From positions 2,776,550-2,840,549 of the forward strand of contig NZ_CP090958.1 in the NCBI RefSeq assembly GCF_025787225.1: DNA of 64,000 nucleotides. Reading direction: 5' to 3'. This document shows, piece by piece, positions 38,497-48,163 of this stretch. Under the pieces are notes generated by a model. It was not told where the DNA came from and made no database searches. It was given only the letters and a program-made list of their open reading frames with translations. The translations under genes and the position numbers were made by a program. The DNA comes from Saxibacter everestensis. Its GTDB lineage: Bacteria; Actinomycetota; Actinomycetes; Actinomycetales; Brevibacteriaceae. The first letter of the stretch is position 1. The number at the start of each line of letters is the position of its first letter.

Positions 38497-39174
38497 GTGA
38501 CTTTGCACCGCGCGCCATCAGCTCCTCCCGACTCAACCGACCGGACGGCAGGCGCCGGAAATGCTGCCATGTCGCCCCGCCAGGCACTCCTTGGCCGAAT
38601 CGTCGCCGACTCAACGGACCGGATCGGCTGGCTGCGGGCGCGCGCCCAGGGGGTCACGGCTACGGACGTCGCCAAGCTCTCCACGCCGGCATCCGTCCAG
38701 GCAGCCGTCAAAGCCAAGTTCCAGGGCAGCCGTTTCGGTGGCAGCGCGTTCACCGAACACGGCAAGGTCCGCGAGCCTCATATCGCACGCTGGGTGCTTG
38801 AGCAGCACGGAATCCACTCAAGCTCACAGCTCTTTCACGCGGCCGGGGACAGACGACATCTGGCCACGCCCGACGGAGTCGGCTTCCTTCACAATGGGGA
38901 GCCGATGCTTGCCGAGATCAAGACAACCGTGAAACCGTTTCGCACGGTTCCTCGCCCATACCTGCGCCAGATCTGGTGGCAGCAGTACGTGCTGGGTGCC
39001 GAGCGCACATTGTTCGTCTGGGAGGAACACAGGGACTTCGTGCCGGTGCATTCGGAGCCGCAGTGCCGCTGGATCGAGCGCGACGAGAAGGAAGTTGCCA
39101 AGCTGGTCGGCCTTGCCAATCAACTCCTGGACGGAATTGCCGCCCGGCTGGCGATCGAAGTCGAGCCCTGGTAG
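38497..39174 (+). CDS. YqaJ-type exonuclease (PD-(D/E)XK)
   Basis: A 225-residue nuclease of the YqaJ/lambda-exonuclease family. The catalytic signature is visible: a Glu/His region FTEHGKVREPHIARWVLEQ, the aspartate in ATPDGVGF, ExK in LAEIKTTVK, and the QxxxY-like IWWQQYVLGAE. Such enzymes degrade one strand of DNA to give recombinogenic ends. It stands alone; no RecT/Beta annealing protein or phage gene is adjacent. It appears leaderless. Confidence 0.85.
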   Translation: MTLHRAPSAPPDSTDRTAGAGNAAMSPRQALLGRIVADSTDRIGWLRARAQGVTATDVAKLSTPASVQAAVKAKFQGSRFGGSAFTEHGKVREPHIARWVLEQHGIHSSSQLFHAAGDRRHLATPDGVGFLHNGEPMLAEIKTTVKPFRTVPRPYLRQIWWQQYVLGAERTLFVWEEHRDFVPVHSEPQCRWIERDEKEVAKLVGLANQLLDGIAARLAIEVEPW

Positions 39175-39186
39175 CGACCGTCGCAG

Positions 39187-40518
39187 CTACTCCCGCCGCG
39201 CGGCGATGGTACGTCGAATCACCCGGTAGCCGATGCCGACGAGAAAGACCGCTACGCCACCCAGCACCGACGCTGGCGGCAGCGTCACGACGAGCACGCA
39301 GCACAGCACCGCCCCGGCGACCTGCAGCCATTTCGGGAATCGCCTGCTGTCGCCGGTCTGGGTGAACGCGGCGGCGTTAGCAACGAAGTAGTACAGCAGC
39401 ACGCCGAACGACGAGAAACCGATTGCCTCGCGAAGGTCGACCGTGACGACCAGCACGGATACTGCGACCCCCACGATGACTTCGGCCCGATGCGGAACGT
39501 GAAAGCGCGGATGCACTTCGGCCAGCCAGCGTGGCAGGTCACCTTCCCGCGCCATCGAGAAACTGGTCCTGCCAATGCCGGCAATCAGGGCCAGCAGCGC
39601 GCCAAGTGCCGCGAGCGCTGCCCCGAAACGCACCACCGGAACCGCCCAAACCCACGAGCCGAGGGACACAGCGGTCGCGAGCGGCGTGGCTGTTGCGGCG
39701 ACCCCCTCCGACCCGAGGACGAGCAGCAGGGCGCCGCCGACAATGGCATAGAGCACGACGGCGATCAGCAGTGAAATCACAATGGCGCGCGGAATGGTCC
39801 GGGTTGGATTCCGCACCTCCTCACCCATTGTCGCGATCCGCGCGTAACCGGCGAAGGCGAAGAACAACAGTCCGGCGGACTGGAGGATGCCATAGGCAGA
39901 GGCAAGCGGCGACGTTGCTTCTGCCCCGTTCCCGGCGTCTGGCGTGGCAGTTGCCCCGGCCATCGCTGCCGGATTACCCGCCACCGCTCCCGGATTACCC
40001 GCCATCGCTCCCGGATTACCCGCCAAGGTCGCTGTAACCCCCAGGGCGAGCGCCAGTAGCACCAGCGTGACGATCACCCGGGTCAGCCGCGCGGTCCGGG
40101 TTACCCCGCAGTAGTTCACCGCGGTAAGCCCCAGCACGGCACCGACTGCGACGGGCTTCTCCCAGCCGGCAGGAGCGGCGTAACTGGCAAACGTCAGCGC
40201 CATCGCCGCACAGCTCGCCGTCTTGCCGATCACGAAGCCCCAGCCGGCGAGAAACCCCTGCCAGTGCCCCAGCCGCTCCCGGCCGTAGACGTAAGTTCCG
40301 CCTGACCGCGGATACTCGGCTGCAAGCTGCGCACTCGACGTCGCGTTACAGAAGGCGACGACCGCAGCGATCGCGAGGCCGAGCAGCAGCCACCCGCCGG
40401 CCGCCTCGGCCGCCGGAGTGAACGCCGCGAAGATTCCGGCCCCGATCATCGAGCCCAGGCCGATCACGACGGCATCCAGAGTTCCCAGCCGGCGGCTGAG
40501 TCCCGGAGTCGGGTTCAT
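39187..40518 (-). CDS. APC-family amino-acid permease
   Basis: A 443-residue permease with about 12 helices; GLGSMIGAGIFAAFTPAAEA is the conserved first-helix motif and the intracellular motif after helix 2 is present. A loop between helices 5 and 6 carries a triple repeat (AGNPGAMAGNPGAVAGNPAA). It starts 2 bp after the AI-2E-family gene stop, so the two are cotranscribed. Substrate is not predictable. Confidence 0.87.
   Translation of the reverse strand: MNPTPGLSRRLGTLDAVVIGLGSMIGAGIFAAFTPAAEAAGGWLLLGLAIAAVVAFCNATSSAQLAAEYPRSGGTYVYGRERLGHWQGFLAGWGFVIGKTASCAAMALTFASYAAPAGWEKPVAVGAVLGLTAVNYCGVTRTARLTRVIVTLVLLALALGVTATLAGNPGAMAGNPGAVAGNPAAMAGATATPDAGNGAEATSPLASAYGILQSAGLLFFAFAGYARIATMGEEVRNPTRTIPRAIVISLLIAVVLYAIVGGALLLVLGSEGVAATATPLATAVSLGSWVWAVPVVRFGAALAALGALLALIAGIGRTSFSMAREGDLPRWLAEVHPRFHVPHRAEVIVGVAVSVLVVTVDLREAIGFSSFGVLLYYFVANAAAFTQTGDSRRFPKWLQVAGAVLCCVLVVTLPPASVLGGVAVFLVGIGYRVIRRTIAARRE
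39955..40026. repeat. 24-bp coding repeat in amino-acid permease
   Basis: Three copies close to CATCGCTCCCGGATTACCCG encode the AGNPGAM repeats of an extramembrane loop. Confidence 0.9.
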
Positions 40519-40520
40519 CG

Positions 40521-41729
40521 CTATTTAAGCGCCTGTCTGGGCACGACGACGCGCCGAATGATGATCAGGATCGAGGCGGCTACCGGGATGGCGACCAGCG
40601 CACCAAGGATGCCGCCGAGGGTGCCGCCGGCAATCGCCGCGATGACGACGATGGCGCCTGGAATCTCCACCGCCTTGTTCATGATCCGCGGGCTGAGCAG
40701 ATAGGCCTCGATCTGCATGTAGACCAGGTAGTAGATGCCGGCCACCAGCGCGGTAAGCGGCGAAGCAAACAGGCAGACAACCACGATGATGATCGAACCG
40801 CTGAGAGTTCCTACCAGCGGGATCAGCGAGCCAAGGAAGGCGATGAAGGCCAGCAGCGACGGCATCGGCGCCTTGATGATGCTCAGGAAAATCAGGCTCA
40901 GCACGCCGTTGACCAGGGCGAGCGATACCTGACCCAGAACGTAGCGGCCGACCGAGGCCGTGATTTCGTCGGCAACGGATGAAAACTCGGCGACGTCGCT
41001 GGCCGGCAGCATTTTATAGAATGCCTGCTTGATCGTCGTCAAGGAGGAGATGAAGTAGAGCGTCAGGATCAGGACGATAATCACCCCGGTAACGCTGCTT
41101 GCGATGCCGGCCCCGACTGCCAGGACACCGCCGCCGATGCTCAGCAGATTATTCGGGTCGCTGACGAAATCGCCGGCACCGGTGACCAGCCCGTCGATAT
41201 CGACCACTCCATTGAGCGTCTGTTCCAGATTTTCAACCCAGGGTGTCGTGGCTATGTCGTTGACGATGTCGGGCAGGTCGGTGACCACGGTCCGGATCTG
41301 GTTCACCAGCACCGGGAGTATCGCGAAGATAATCCCGGTGAAGGCAAGGATCAGCGCGACGAACACAGTGGCCACCGCGAGCGACCTGCGCAGGCCCTTA
41401 CGTTCCAGTCCGGAGACGACCGGGTCGAGTCCGAAGGCGAGAAACAGCGCGACGCCGATGTAGGTCAGCACGGTGCCGAGCGAGGCGACCGCGCCCCAGA
41501 TCAGCAGTCCGACACCGACACCGAGTGTTCCGGTGAGCCCGATCCGGAACGCCTTCACCCGCAGCGCCGGAGACTTCGCAGGCTGATCGGCATGACGTGG
41601 CCCGTCCTCCTCGATACCGAGGTCGGTTTCTTGCGCCGCGGGCTTCGCAAGCTGATCGGCATGACGTGGCCCATCCTCCTCGACACCGAGGTCGGCTTCT
41701 TGCTCCGCCACCTTGTTCACATCAGCCAT
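40521..41729 (-). CDS. AI-2E family permease
   Basis: A 402-residue membrane protein of the AI-2E/PerM/TqsA family with about eight helices in the usual 2-4-2 arrangement (FAFGLDPVVSGLERKGLRR-like segment and FLGSLIPLVGTLSGS). Family members include efflux and sodium/proton carriers; quorum-signal export should not be assumed. The cytoplasmic N-terminus contains a 23-residue duplication. TAGAGT six bases before the ATG suggests leaderless expression. Confidence 0.87.
   Translation of the reverse strand: MADVNKVAEQEADLGVEEDGPRHADQLAKPAAQETDLGIEEDGPRHADQPAKSPALRVKAFRIGLTGTLGVGVGLLIWGAVASLGTVLTYIGVALFLAFGLDPVVSGLERKGLRRSLAVATVFVALILAFTGIIFAILPVLVNQIRTVVTDLPDIVNDIATTPWVENLEQTLNGVVDIDGLVTGAGDFVSDPNNLLSIGGGVLAVGAGIASSVTGVIIVLILTLYFISSLTTIKQAFYKMLPASDVAEFSSVADEITASVGRYVLGQVSLALVNGVLSLIFLSIIKAPMPSLLAFIAFLGSLIPLVGTLSGSIIIVVVCLFASPLTALVAGIYYLVYMQIEAYLLSPRIMNKAVEIPGAIVVIAAIAGGTLGGILGALVAIPVAASILIIIRRVVVPRQALK
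41582..41718. repeat. 69-bp coding duplication in AI-2E permease
   Basis: Two tandem copies of a 69-bp unit, starting GCTGATCGGCATGACGTGG at 41582 and 41651, encode duplicated DLGxEEDGPRHADQ segments at the N-terminus. Confidence 0.9.
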
Positions 41730-41735
41730 AGCCTG

Positions 41736-41741
41736 ACTCTA
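41736..41741 (-). promoter_or_regulatory. -10 element, leaderless start of AI-2E gene
   Basis: TAGAGT on the minus strand six bases before ATG 41729. Confidence 0.5.
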
Positions 41742-41780
41742 AACTGCCACCGGCGCGCAACAAACTCCCTACGCCCGGCC

Positions 41781-41825
41781 GAGTCGTGGGTTTGTCATCG
41801 AGACGTGCGAAACAACCCACGACTC
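41781..41825. terminator. Possible terminator after MFS gene
   Basis: 12-bp arms GAGTCGTGGGTT and AACCCACGACTC separated by 21 nt, between the MFS stop and the AI-2E promoter. There is no T tract. Confidence 0.4.
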
Positions 41826-41871
41826 AGCCACAAACCGACGATTCAGCCGGCTGGCATCCGGCCGGCCGCAT

Positions 41872-43152
41872 TCACCTGCGGGTCAGCCGCTTAGTCCGGC
41901 GCAGGAGCAGGCCGAGCACCAGCGCGAGGCCGACCAGGGAAACCGTCAGCACGGTTACCCCTGACCAGCCAAAGCCGGAGAAGGCCACACCGGCAGCGCT
42001 TCCGCCGACGGACGAGCCCAGATAGTAGAACAACATGTACATTGCGACAGCCTGCCCGGCTCCCCCGACGCCGGCTCCGGCCCGAGCCGCCACCCAGCCG
42101 GAGGCCACCCCGTGCACGGCGAAGAAACCAGCCGTCATCAGGGCAATGCCGACGATAATCAGCGGAAGCGGCCGGGCGGCCATCAGCAGCAGGCCGATGA
42201 TGGTGATGGTAGCCGCGGCCGGAACGATCGCGCGCTGCCCGAACCGGTCGGCAAGCCTTCCAGCAATCACCGAGCCGACGCCGCCGACCGGATAGACGCA
42301 GAACACCAGCCCGGCCAGGCCAACGCTCAGCAGATAGGGCTCGGCCTCCAGCCGGAATCCGATCGTGTTGTAGACGCCGACGAAAGCACCCATCATCAAC
42401 GCGGCGATGCCATACAAAGCCAGCAGGGCCGGATCGGCGAAAACGCGAATTGACTGGCGGGCCAGATGGCGGATGCTGCGCGGCGCCGGCACGAACCGTC
42501 GCGATGCGGGCAGCAAGACCAGGCAGGCCACCGCACAGCCGAGGGCAAGCACAGCGTTTCCGCCGACCGCCAGCTGCCAGACTTCGATTGGGATCGGCCA
42601 GCCCGATGTGCCGACCCGTGAGCCCCATTCGGTGAGTCCGGCGCTGATCAACCGGCCTGCCATTCCGCCGAACGTCGTCCCGGCGATGTAGAGCCCAGTC
42701 GCGGATGACGCGAGGCTGGCGTGCACCTCTTCCCGTAGGTAGACCGCGGCAACGGCCGGCAAACCGGCAAGTGCCAGGCCCTCTATCCCACGGCCCACCA
42801 GCAGCCACTGCCATGAGGGAGCGAATACGCAGAGGATCGCCATCGCGCCCGCGGCGAACAGCGAGAAATGGATCAGCCGGGTGCGCCCGACGACTTCGGA
42901 TAGCGGGCCCGCGATGAGCAAGCCCACGCCGATTCCGGCGGTGCTGACCGAAACCGACAGCGATGCATCGGCCGGCGTAATGCCGAACTGTCTGCTGAGC
43001 TCGGGCAGGATCGCCTGCGTGCTGTACAGCTGAGCGAACGTTGCGATGCCGGCCAGGAAGAGAGCGACTCCCGCCCGGCGGAGCTCGGGGGAACCCTTCC
43101 GGTATCCGCCGTCTAGGTCGGCCGGGGTTTCGCAGGGCGTTATCGGTGTCAC
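41872..43152 (-). CDS. MFS transporter (YnfM-like)
   Basis: A 426-residue major facilitator with 12 helices; FAQLYSTQAILPELSRQFG and the loop GPLSEVVGRTRLI match the YnfM/arabinose-efflux-like group. GTG start at 43152. It is divergent from a LysR regulator, which commonly controls such exporters. Substrate unknown. Confidence 0.88.
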   Translation of the reverse strand: MTPITPCETPADLDGGYRKGSPELRRAGVALFLAGIATFAQLYSTQAILPELSRQFGITPADASLSVSVSTAGIGVGLLIAGPLSEVVGRTRLIHFSLFAAGAMAILCVFAPSWQWLLVGRGIEGLALAGLPAVAAVYLREEVHASLASSATGLYIAGTTFGGMAGRLISAGLTEWGSRVGTSGWPIPIEVWQLAVGGNAVLALGCAVACLVLLPASRRFVPAPRSIRHLARQSIRVFADPALLALYGIAALMMGAFVGVYNTIGFRLEAEPYLLSVGLAGLVFCVYPVGGVGSVIAGRLADRFGQRAIVPAAATITIIGLLLMAARPLPLIIVGIALMTAGFFAVHGVASGWVAARAGAGVGGAGQAVAMYMLFYYLGSSVGGSAAGVAFSGFGWSGVTVLTVSLVGLALVLGLLLRRTKRLTRR

Positions 43153-43208
43153 GACACCAGTGTCACGCCGAACAACTCATATGTTAAATGCTTATTCTGC
43201 TGCAAACC

Positions 43209-43225
43209 TATACGCCTGACGTATA
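43209..43225. promoter_or_regulatory. LysR-type operator between MFS and lysR
   Basis: TATACGCCTGACGTATA is a 5-bp-arm palindrome with 7-bp spacer, fitting the T-N11-A rule. It overlaps the -10-like TATAAG (43222-43227) of the LysR gene, so autorepression is expected. Confidence 0.6.
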
Positions 43226-43235
43226 AGCTGGGTCG

Positions 43236-44132
43236 ATGGATGCCGAGAGCCTTCGGGCCTTTCTCGCCGTAGCCGACGCCGAGAGCGTGACCACGGCGGC
43301 AGCGATGCTGCGTCGTCCGCAGCCCACGATCTCCCGCACCATCTCGAGGCTGGAACGCGAACTCGGCAGGGAGCTGTTCGACCGGGTGGGACGTACAGTC
43401 CAGCTCAATCAGCACGGCCGGGCGTTCCTGCCGCATGCTCGGACCGCGCTGGCGGAACTGGAAACCGGCCTGGAGATGGTTCAGGGCATCGACGACCCTG
43501 AGCAGGGCAGCATCCGGCTCGGCTTCCTGCACTCACTGGGAGCCTGGCTGGTTCCCGATATTCTGCAGGCGTTTCGGGCCGAGGCGCCGCGGATCCGGTT
43601 CCAGCTGCGCCAGGCCGCGGCGGGTGCGATCATCGACATGCTGAAGCGGCGCGATCTCGACCTGATACTCACCGGTCCGCGGCCCGACGACGAGTCTCTG
43701 CGCTGGCAACAACTGCACACCCAGCAGCTGATGGTTGTCGCCGAACCCGGACATCCGCTGGTCGCGGCGGCCGCAGGCAGTGCCAACGGCACCGTGTCTC
43801 TGCGCGACGTGGTGCGCTATCCGTACCTTGCCATGACGCCGGGGCACGGCATGCGGACCCTGACCGACCGCTTACTGTCAGCGGACGGCCTGCAGCCTTG
43901 CGTCGAGTTCGAAGGAACCGACATCGAGACACTGCGCGGACTTGCCGGCGCAGGCCTGGGAGTCGCCATTGTGCCGAAGGCGCATTTCAGCCACGGCGCC
44001 GCAACAGTCGAGCTTCCGCTGGAAGGGGCCGACAGTCACCGGGACCTCGGCGTCGCCTGGCTTGACGGTAGCCTGCAATCGCCGGTCGTCCAACGATTCT
44101 TTACCTTCGTCCGCCGGCACCCGATACGGTAA
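43236..44132 (+). CDS. LysR-family transcriptional regulator
   Basis: A 298-residue LysR protein: N-terminal winged helix-turn-helix (residues 1-60; VTTAAAMLRRPQPTISRTIS), then a substrate-binding domain. TATAAG eight bases before the ATG and no Shine-Dalgarno suggest a leaderless or near-leaderless transcript. It most likely controls the divergent MFS gene. Confidence 0.9.
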   Translation: MDAESLRAFLAVADAESVTTAAAMLRRPQPTISRTISRLERELGRELFDRVGRTVQLNQHGRAFLPHARTALAELETGLEMVQGIDDPEQGSIRLGFLHSLGAWLVPDILQAFRAEAPRIRFQLRQAAAGAIIDMLKRRDLDLILTGPRPDDESLRWQQLHTQQLMVVAEPGHPLVAAAAGSANGTVSLRDVVRYPYLAMTPGHGMRTLTDRLLSADGLQPCVEFEGTDIETLRGLAGAGLGVAIVPKAHFSHGAATVELPLEGADSHRDLGVAWLDGSLQSPVVQRFFTFVRRHPIR

Positions 44133-44160
44133 GACTATTCAACGCCCAAGGAGTATAGAG

Positions 44161-46209
44161 ATGACCCCGGATGACAATCCGTTCTTCTCGGCAAGCGACC
44201 TGCCGTATCAGTTGCCACCCTTCGGCCGGATCCGGGACGAACACTTCATGCCGGCCTTCGAGCGTGGCATGGCCGAGCAGCTGGACGAGGTCGCGGCCAT
44301 CGTTGCCGATGCAGAGCCACCCAGTTTTGCGAACACGGTCGTCCGGTTGGAGCAGTCCGGCCAGTTGCTCACCCGGGTTGCCAGGGTCTTCTTCAACCTG
44401 CACTCTTCGGATGCGACGCCGGAAATCGAGGCGATCGACAGGGAGATTTCACCCCGGTACGCCGCACACCATGATGCGATCAACCTGAATCCCGGTCTTT
44501 ATGCGCGCTTACGTGCCATCGACCCGCAATCGGAAAGGCTCGATGCCGAGTCGACCCGGCTGCTCGAGGACTACCTGAGGAACTTCCGGCGGGCCGGCGC
44601 CGGTCTTGACGACGAGGACAAGGCAACCTTGCGTCAACTGAACTCCGAGTTGGCGTCACTGACCTCGGAGTTCGCTCAGTTGCTGCTTGCCGATACCAAT
44701 GAAGCGGCAGTCATCGTCGACGACGTCGCCGACCTGGCCGGCCTGCCCGAGGACGCGATCAGCGCCGCCGCGAACGCTGCCGAGGAGCGCGGCCACGCCG
44801 GCAGGTTCCTGTTGAGTCTGGTTCTGCCGACCGAGCAGCCGGCACTTGCCTCCCTGGAGAACCCGAACATCCGCCGCGCACTGTTCGAGGCTGCAGTTAC
44901 CAGGGGCGCCCAAGCTAACCAGAACGACACCCGAGCCGTGATCAGCAGAATCACCGCGCTCCGCGCCCGGCGGGCGCACCTACTGGGGTATCCGACCCAT
45001 TCGGATTACCAGATCGAGGACCAGACCGCGAAGACGACCGATGCTGTCGGCTCGATGCTCGGCGACCTGGTGCCCGCTGCCCTGCAGAACGCAAAGCGCG
45101 AGCTGGCCGAGCTGGCCGAATTCGCGGGGGTCGAGGAGGTCGCGCCGGCCGATGTGCAGTTTTACAGCGACAAGGTCCGGCAGCAGAAGTTCGATGTCGA
45201 GGCGGTCAGGTACCGCCCGTACTTCGAGCTGGAACGCGTGCTGCACGATGGCGTGTTCTACGCGGCGAACAGGCTGTATGGCCTGACCTTCACCGAGCGC
45301 CACGACCTTCCGGTGTACCACCCCCAGGTGCGGGTCTTCGAAGTGCGCGACGCTGACGGCGGGGAACTCGGCCTGTTCCTTGGCGACTACTTCACCCGCG
45401 AGACGAAGCGCGGCGGCGCCTGGATGTCGAACTTCGTCGACCAGTCCCACCTGCTCGGTAGTAAGCCGGTCGTGGTGAACAACCTCAATATTTCATTGCC
45501 CGCCCCAGGCGAGCCGGTTCTACTCACCCTGGACGAGGTCACCACCCTGTTCCATGAGTTCGGCCACACCCTGCACGGCCTGCTATCCGACGTGACCTAC
45601 CCGAGGTTCTCCGGCACCTCCGTGCCGCGGGACTTCGTGGAGTATCCCTCGCAGGTCAACGAGATGTGGATGCTGTGGCCGGAAGTGGTTGAGAACTATG
45701 CCCGGCACTTCCAGACCGGCGAACCGCTGCCGCAACAGCTGATCGACAACCTGCTGGCTTCGCGGATCTGGGGCGAGGGTTACGCGACGACCTCCTACCT
45801 CGGCGCAGCCATCCTCGACCTGGTCTGGCATGCGCTCGAGGCGGGTGAGGTCATCGACGACCCGCTGGCGTTCGAGTCCCAGGCACTGGCCGCTTCCGGA
45901 CTCGACCTGCCAGCGGTCCCGCCTCGGTACCGCACCAGCTACTTCAACCACATCTTCGCTGGCGGCTATTCGGCTGGCTACTACTCCTATATCTGGAGCG
46001 AGGTGCTCGACGCTGACACCGTCGACTGGTTCAAGGCCAATGGCGGTCTGACCAGGGAAAATGGAGAGTATTTCCGCAAAACACTGCTATCCAGGGGTGG
46101 CAGTGTCGACCCGCTGGAGGCTTTCCGCACATTCCGCGGCCGGGACCCGGAAATCGGCCCGCTGCTGCTCCGCCGCGGTCTGGGCGGCAACGCGTGTGAA
46201 CGCGGCTGA
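44161..46209 (+). CDS. dcp: M3-family metallopeptidase (peptidyl-dipeptidase Dcp-like)
   Basis: A 682-residue oligopeptidase with the zinc motif LFHEFGHTLHG and the family's usual length and architecture. It hydrolyses small peptides in the cytoplasm. AAGGAG seven bases before the ATG at 44161 sets the start. Its 3' end overlaps the next MFS gene by 14 bp. Confidence 0.92.
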   Translation: MTPDDNPFFSASDLPYQLPPFGRIRDEHFMPAFERGMAEQLDEVAAIVADAEPPSFANTVVRLEQSGQLLTRVARVFFNLHSSDATPEIEAIDREISPRYAAHHDAINLNPGLYARLRAIDPQSERLDAESTRLLEDYLRNFRRAGAGLDDEDKATLRQLNSELASLTSEFAQLLLADTNEAAVIVDDVADLAGLPEDAISAAANAAEERGHAGRFLLSLVLPTEQPALASLENPNIRRALFEAAVTRGAQANQNDTRAVISRITALRARRAHLLGYPTHSDYQIEDQTAKTTDAVGSMLGDLVPAALQNAKRELAELAEFAGVEEVAPADVQFYSDKVRQQKFDVEAVRYRPYFELERVLHDGVFYAANRLYGLTFTERHDLPVYHPQVRVFEVRDADGGELGLFLGDYFTRETKRGGAWMSNFVDQSHLLGSKPVVVNNLNISLPAPGEPVLLTLDEVTTLFHEFGHTLHGLLSDVTYPRFSGTSVPRDFVEYPSQVNEMWMLWPEVVENYARHFQTGEPLPQQLIDNLLASRIWGEGYATTSYLGAAILDLVWHALEAGEVIDDPLAFESQALAASGLDLPAVPPRYRTSYFNHIFAGGYSAGYYSYIWSEVLDADTVDWFKANGGLTRENGEYFRKTLLSRGGSVDPLEAFRTFRGRDPEIGPLLLRRGLGGNACERG

Positions 46210-47707
46210 GCCCCCACCCACCGGCGATACCGGCGTGGAACCACCCGATCCCCGCCGATGGCGACTGCTGGCCGTCTTCATGGCGACGGTCTTCATGGCG
46301 TTGCTCGGCGTCAGCATCGTCAACGTGGCGCTGCCGTCGATCGAGAGCTCGCTACAGGCGTCTTCATCCCAGCTGCAGTGGATTCTGGCGGGCTACGCCC
46401 TGACCTTTGGGCTCGTGCTCGTCGGCGCCGGCCGGCTGGGCGATATTTTCGGCCGCGGGCCATTGTTCCTGATCGGCGTGACGATCTTCGTCCTGTCGTC
46501 CCTTGCCTGCGGTCTTGCCCCGGACGCGATGACGCTCAACATCGCCCGTGGCTTCCAGGGCGTCAGCGCCGGCCTGATCAATCCGCAAACCGTTGGGATG
46601 ATCCAGGAAACCTTCCGCGGCCGCGAACGAGGAACTGCGTACGGGATACTCGGCGCGGTAGTGGGCGTCGCCACCGCCATCGGGCCGCCGCTTGGCGGTG
46701 TGATCCTCGCGACGGCGGGGGCGGAGGTTGGCTGGCGCTGGATCTTCTTCATCAATGTGCCGATCGGCATCGCCACGTTCATCGCGGCGCTCGTGCTCTT
46801 CCCGCGGCCACTGGTCCGGCGTGAACGTGATGCCGGCAGCAAAGATTCGCTGCCGGCTGGCTCCCAGGCTGGAGGCCGACGGCGACCCAACCGGGATCTT
46901 GACCCGACCGGGATGCTTTTGCTTGGCCTGGCCACGCTTGGCGTCATGCTTCCCTTCGTCGAACGGCAAAGTCCGATCGGGCTCTGGATCTGGGCGACTT
47001 TGCCGGTTGCCGGCGTCCTCGGCTTCCTGTTCGTCCGTTGGGAGAGGCGGTACAAGGAACGCGGACGGACGCCGATGATCGATCTGGCGATCTTCAGGAT
47101 TCGCAGTTACAGTCTGGGTGCAGCCCTGTCCTCGGCGTATTTCGCCGGCATGACCAGCATCTGGGTGCTGATTTCCCTTTTCATGCAATCGGGCCTCGGC
47201 GAGTCTGCACTCGCCGCGGGGCTGATCGGCCTGCCTAGCGCCATCGCTTCCGGCATCATGTCGACTATCGCCTCCCGGCGAGCCTTCGATTACGGCCGCC
47301 GCCTCGTGGTTCTCGGCACGGCGATCGCACTGATCGCCCTGGTCGCGACGATCGTGGTCGGGCTGCTGACGACGCAGGGCGTCAGCGTCTGGTGGTGGCT
47401 GCTGACCCTTGGCGTACTGGGCGCCGGTGGCGGCATGGTGATTGCGCCGAATCAGACACTCACCCTTGCCGACGTTCCGAATCAGTACGCCGGCAGCGCC
47501 GGCGGTGCGATGCAGACCGGCCAGCGGGTCGGCACGTCCATCGGACTCGCGGTGATCACGGCGGTGACTTTCGCAGCGCTCGGTACCGGCCCAGGTGCCG
47601 TCGACCGGTGGCCGTTCGCATTCGCCATGGGCATGCTGATGGTAATCGGCTTCATTACTCTGGCCCTGCTGATCGGGTTGAGCGACACCCGCAGCCGCCG
47701 AACCTAG
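46196..47707 (+). CDS. MFS exporter, DHA2 (EmrB/QacA) type
   Basis: A 503-residue, 14-helix drug:proton antiporter-like protein; ALLGVSIVNVALPSIESSL and QWILAGYALTFGLVLVGAGR with GRLGDIFGR are the motifs. A GTG at 46196 lies within the end of the peptidase gene, suggesting coupling. The substrate is unknown. Confidence 0.9.
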   Translation: MNAAEPPPTGDTGVEPPDPRRWRLLAVFMATVFMALLGVSIVNVALPSIESSLQASSSQLQWILAGYALTFGLVLVGAGRLGDIFGRGPLFLIGVTIFVLSSLACGLAPDAMTLNIARGFQGVSAGLINPQTVGMIQETFRGRERGTAYGILGAVVGVATAIGPPLGGVILATAGAEVGWRWIFFINVPIGIATFIAALVLFPRPLVRRERDAGSKDSLPAGSQAGGRRRPNRDLDPTGMLLLGLATLGVMLPFVERQSPIGLWIWATLPVAGVLGFLFVRWERRYKERGRTPMIDLAIFRIRSYSLGAALSSAYFAGMTSIWVLISLFMQSGLGESALAAGLIGLPSAIASGIMSTIASRRAFDYGRRLVVLGTAIALIALVATIVVGLLTTQGVSVWWWLLTLGVLGAGGGMVIAPNQTLTLADVPNQYAGSAGGAMQTGQRVGTSIGLAVITAVTFAALGTGPGAVDRWPFAFAMGMLMVIGFITLALLIGLSDTRSRRT

Positions 47708-47837
47708 CCGGTTCTTCTGCACAACCGATTGGTTCCGGCTGGGTTTCGTACCGGGTTCCGGCGATGAGGTTCATCACAATTAGTCAACGAACCCTTCCCA
47801 CACGGCCCGCAGGACGATGACCGGAGCCGCGCGGACC

Positions 47838-47843
47838 TAGACT
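47838..47843 (+). promoter_or_regulatory. -10 element, leaderless start at 47851
   Basis: TAGACT seven bases before GTG 47851 with no ribosome site. Confidence 0.5.
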
Positions 47844-47850
47844 GACGAAC

Positions 47851-48150
47851 GTGATTTTCAAAGCAATTGGTGACTCGCGCCCGTACCCGGACCACGGTCT
47901 GACCACTCCGAAAGAGTGGGCCGACGTGCCTCCGCGTCAGGTTCGGCTCGACGAGCTCATCACCACGAAAGCCACCCTAAGCCTCGACGCCCTGCTTGCG
48001 GAAGACTCGACATTCTTCGGCGACCTGTTCGCTCACGTCATCCAATGGCGGGGTTCGCTGTACCTCGAAGACGGCCTCCACCGGGCGGTCCGCTCGGCGC
48101 TCCACCAGCGTGCCGTGCTGCACGCCCGAGTGCTCGTACTCGACGACTAG
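47851..48150 (+). CDS. Conserved actinobacterial small protein (VapB-like annotation)
   Basis: A 99-residue protein starting MIFKAIGDSRPYPDHG with VRLDELITTKATLSLDALLA and LYLEDGLHRAVRSALHQR. It is highly conserved in actinobacteria and often labelled a VapB-family antitoxin, though no toxin gene is adjacent here. The YLEDGLHRA segment recalls ParB/Srx-like nuclease folds. Its neighbour, a LytR C-terminal-domain gene, is conserved beside it in other genomes. True function unknown. Confidence 0.8.
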   Translation: MIFKAIGDSRPYPDHGLTTPKEWADVPPRQVRLDELITTKATLSLDALLAEDSTFFGDLFAHVIQWRGSLYLEDGLHRAVRSALHQRAVLHARVLVLDD

Positions 48151-48163
48151 AACGGTGTGAGCA

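Noticed and set aside
40521-41729. Quorum-sensing (AI-2) exporter
   Set aside because: The family name is historical; nothing in the neighbourhood relates to AI-2.
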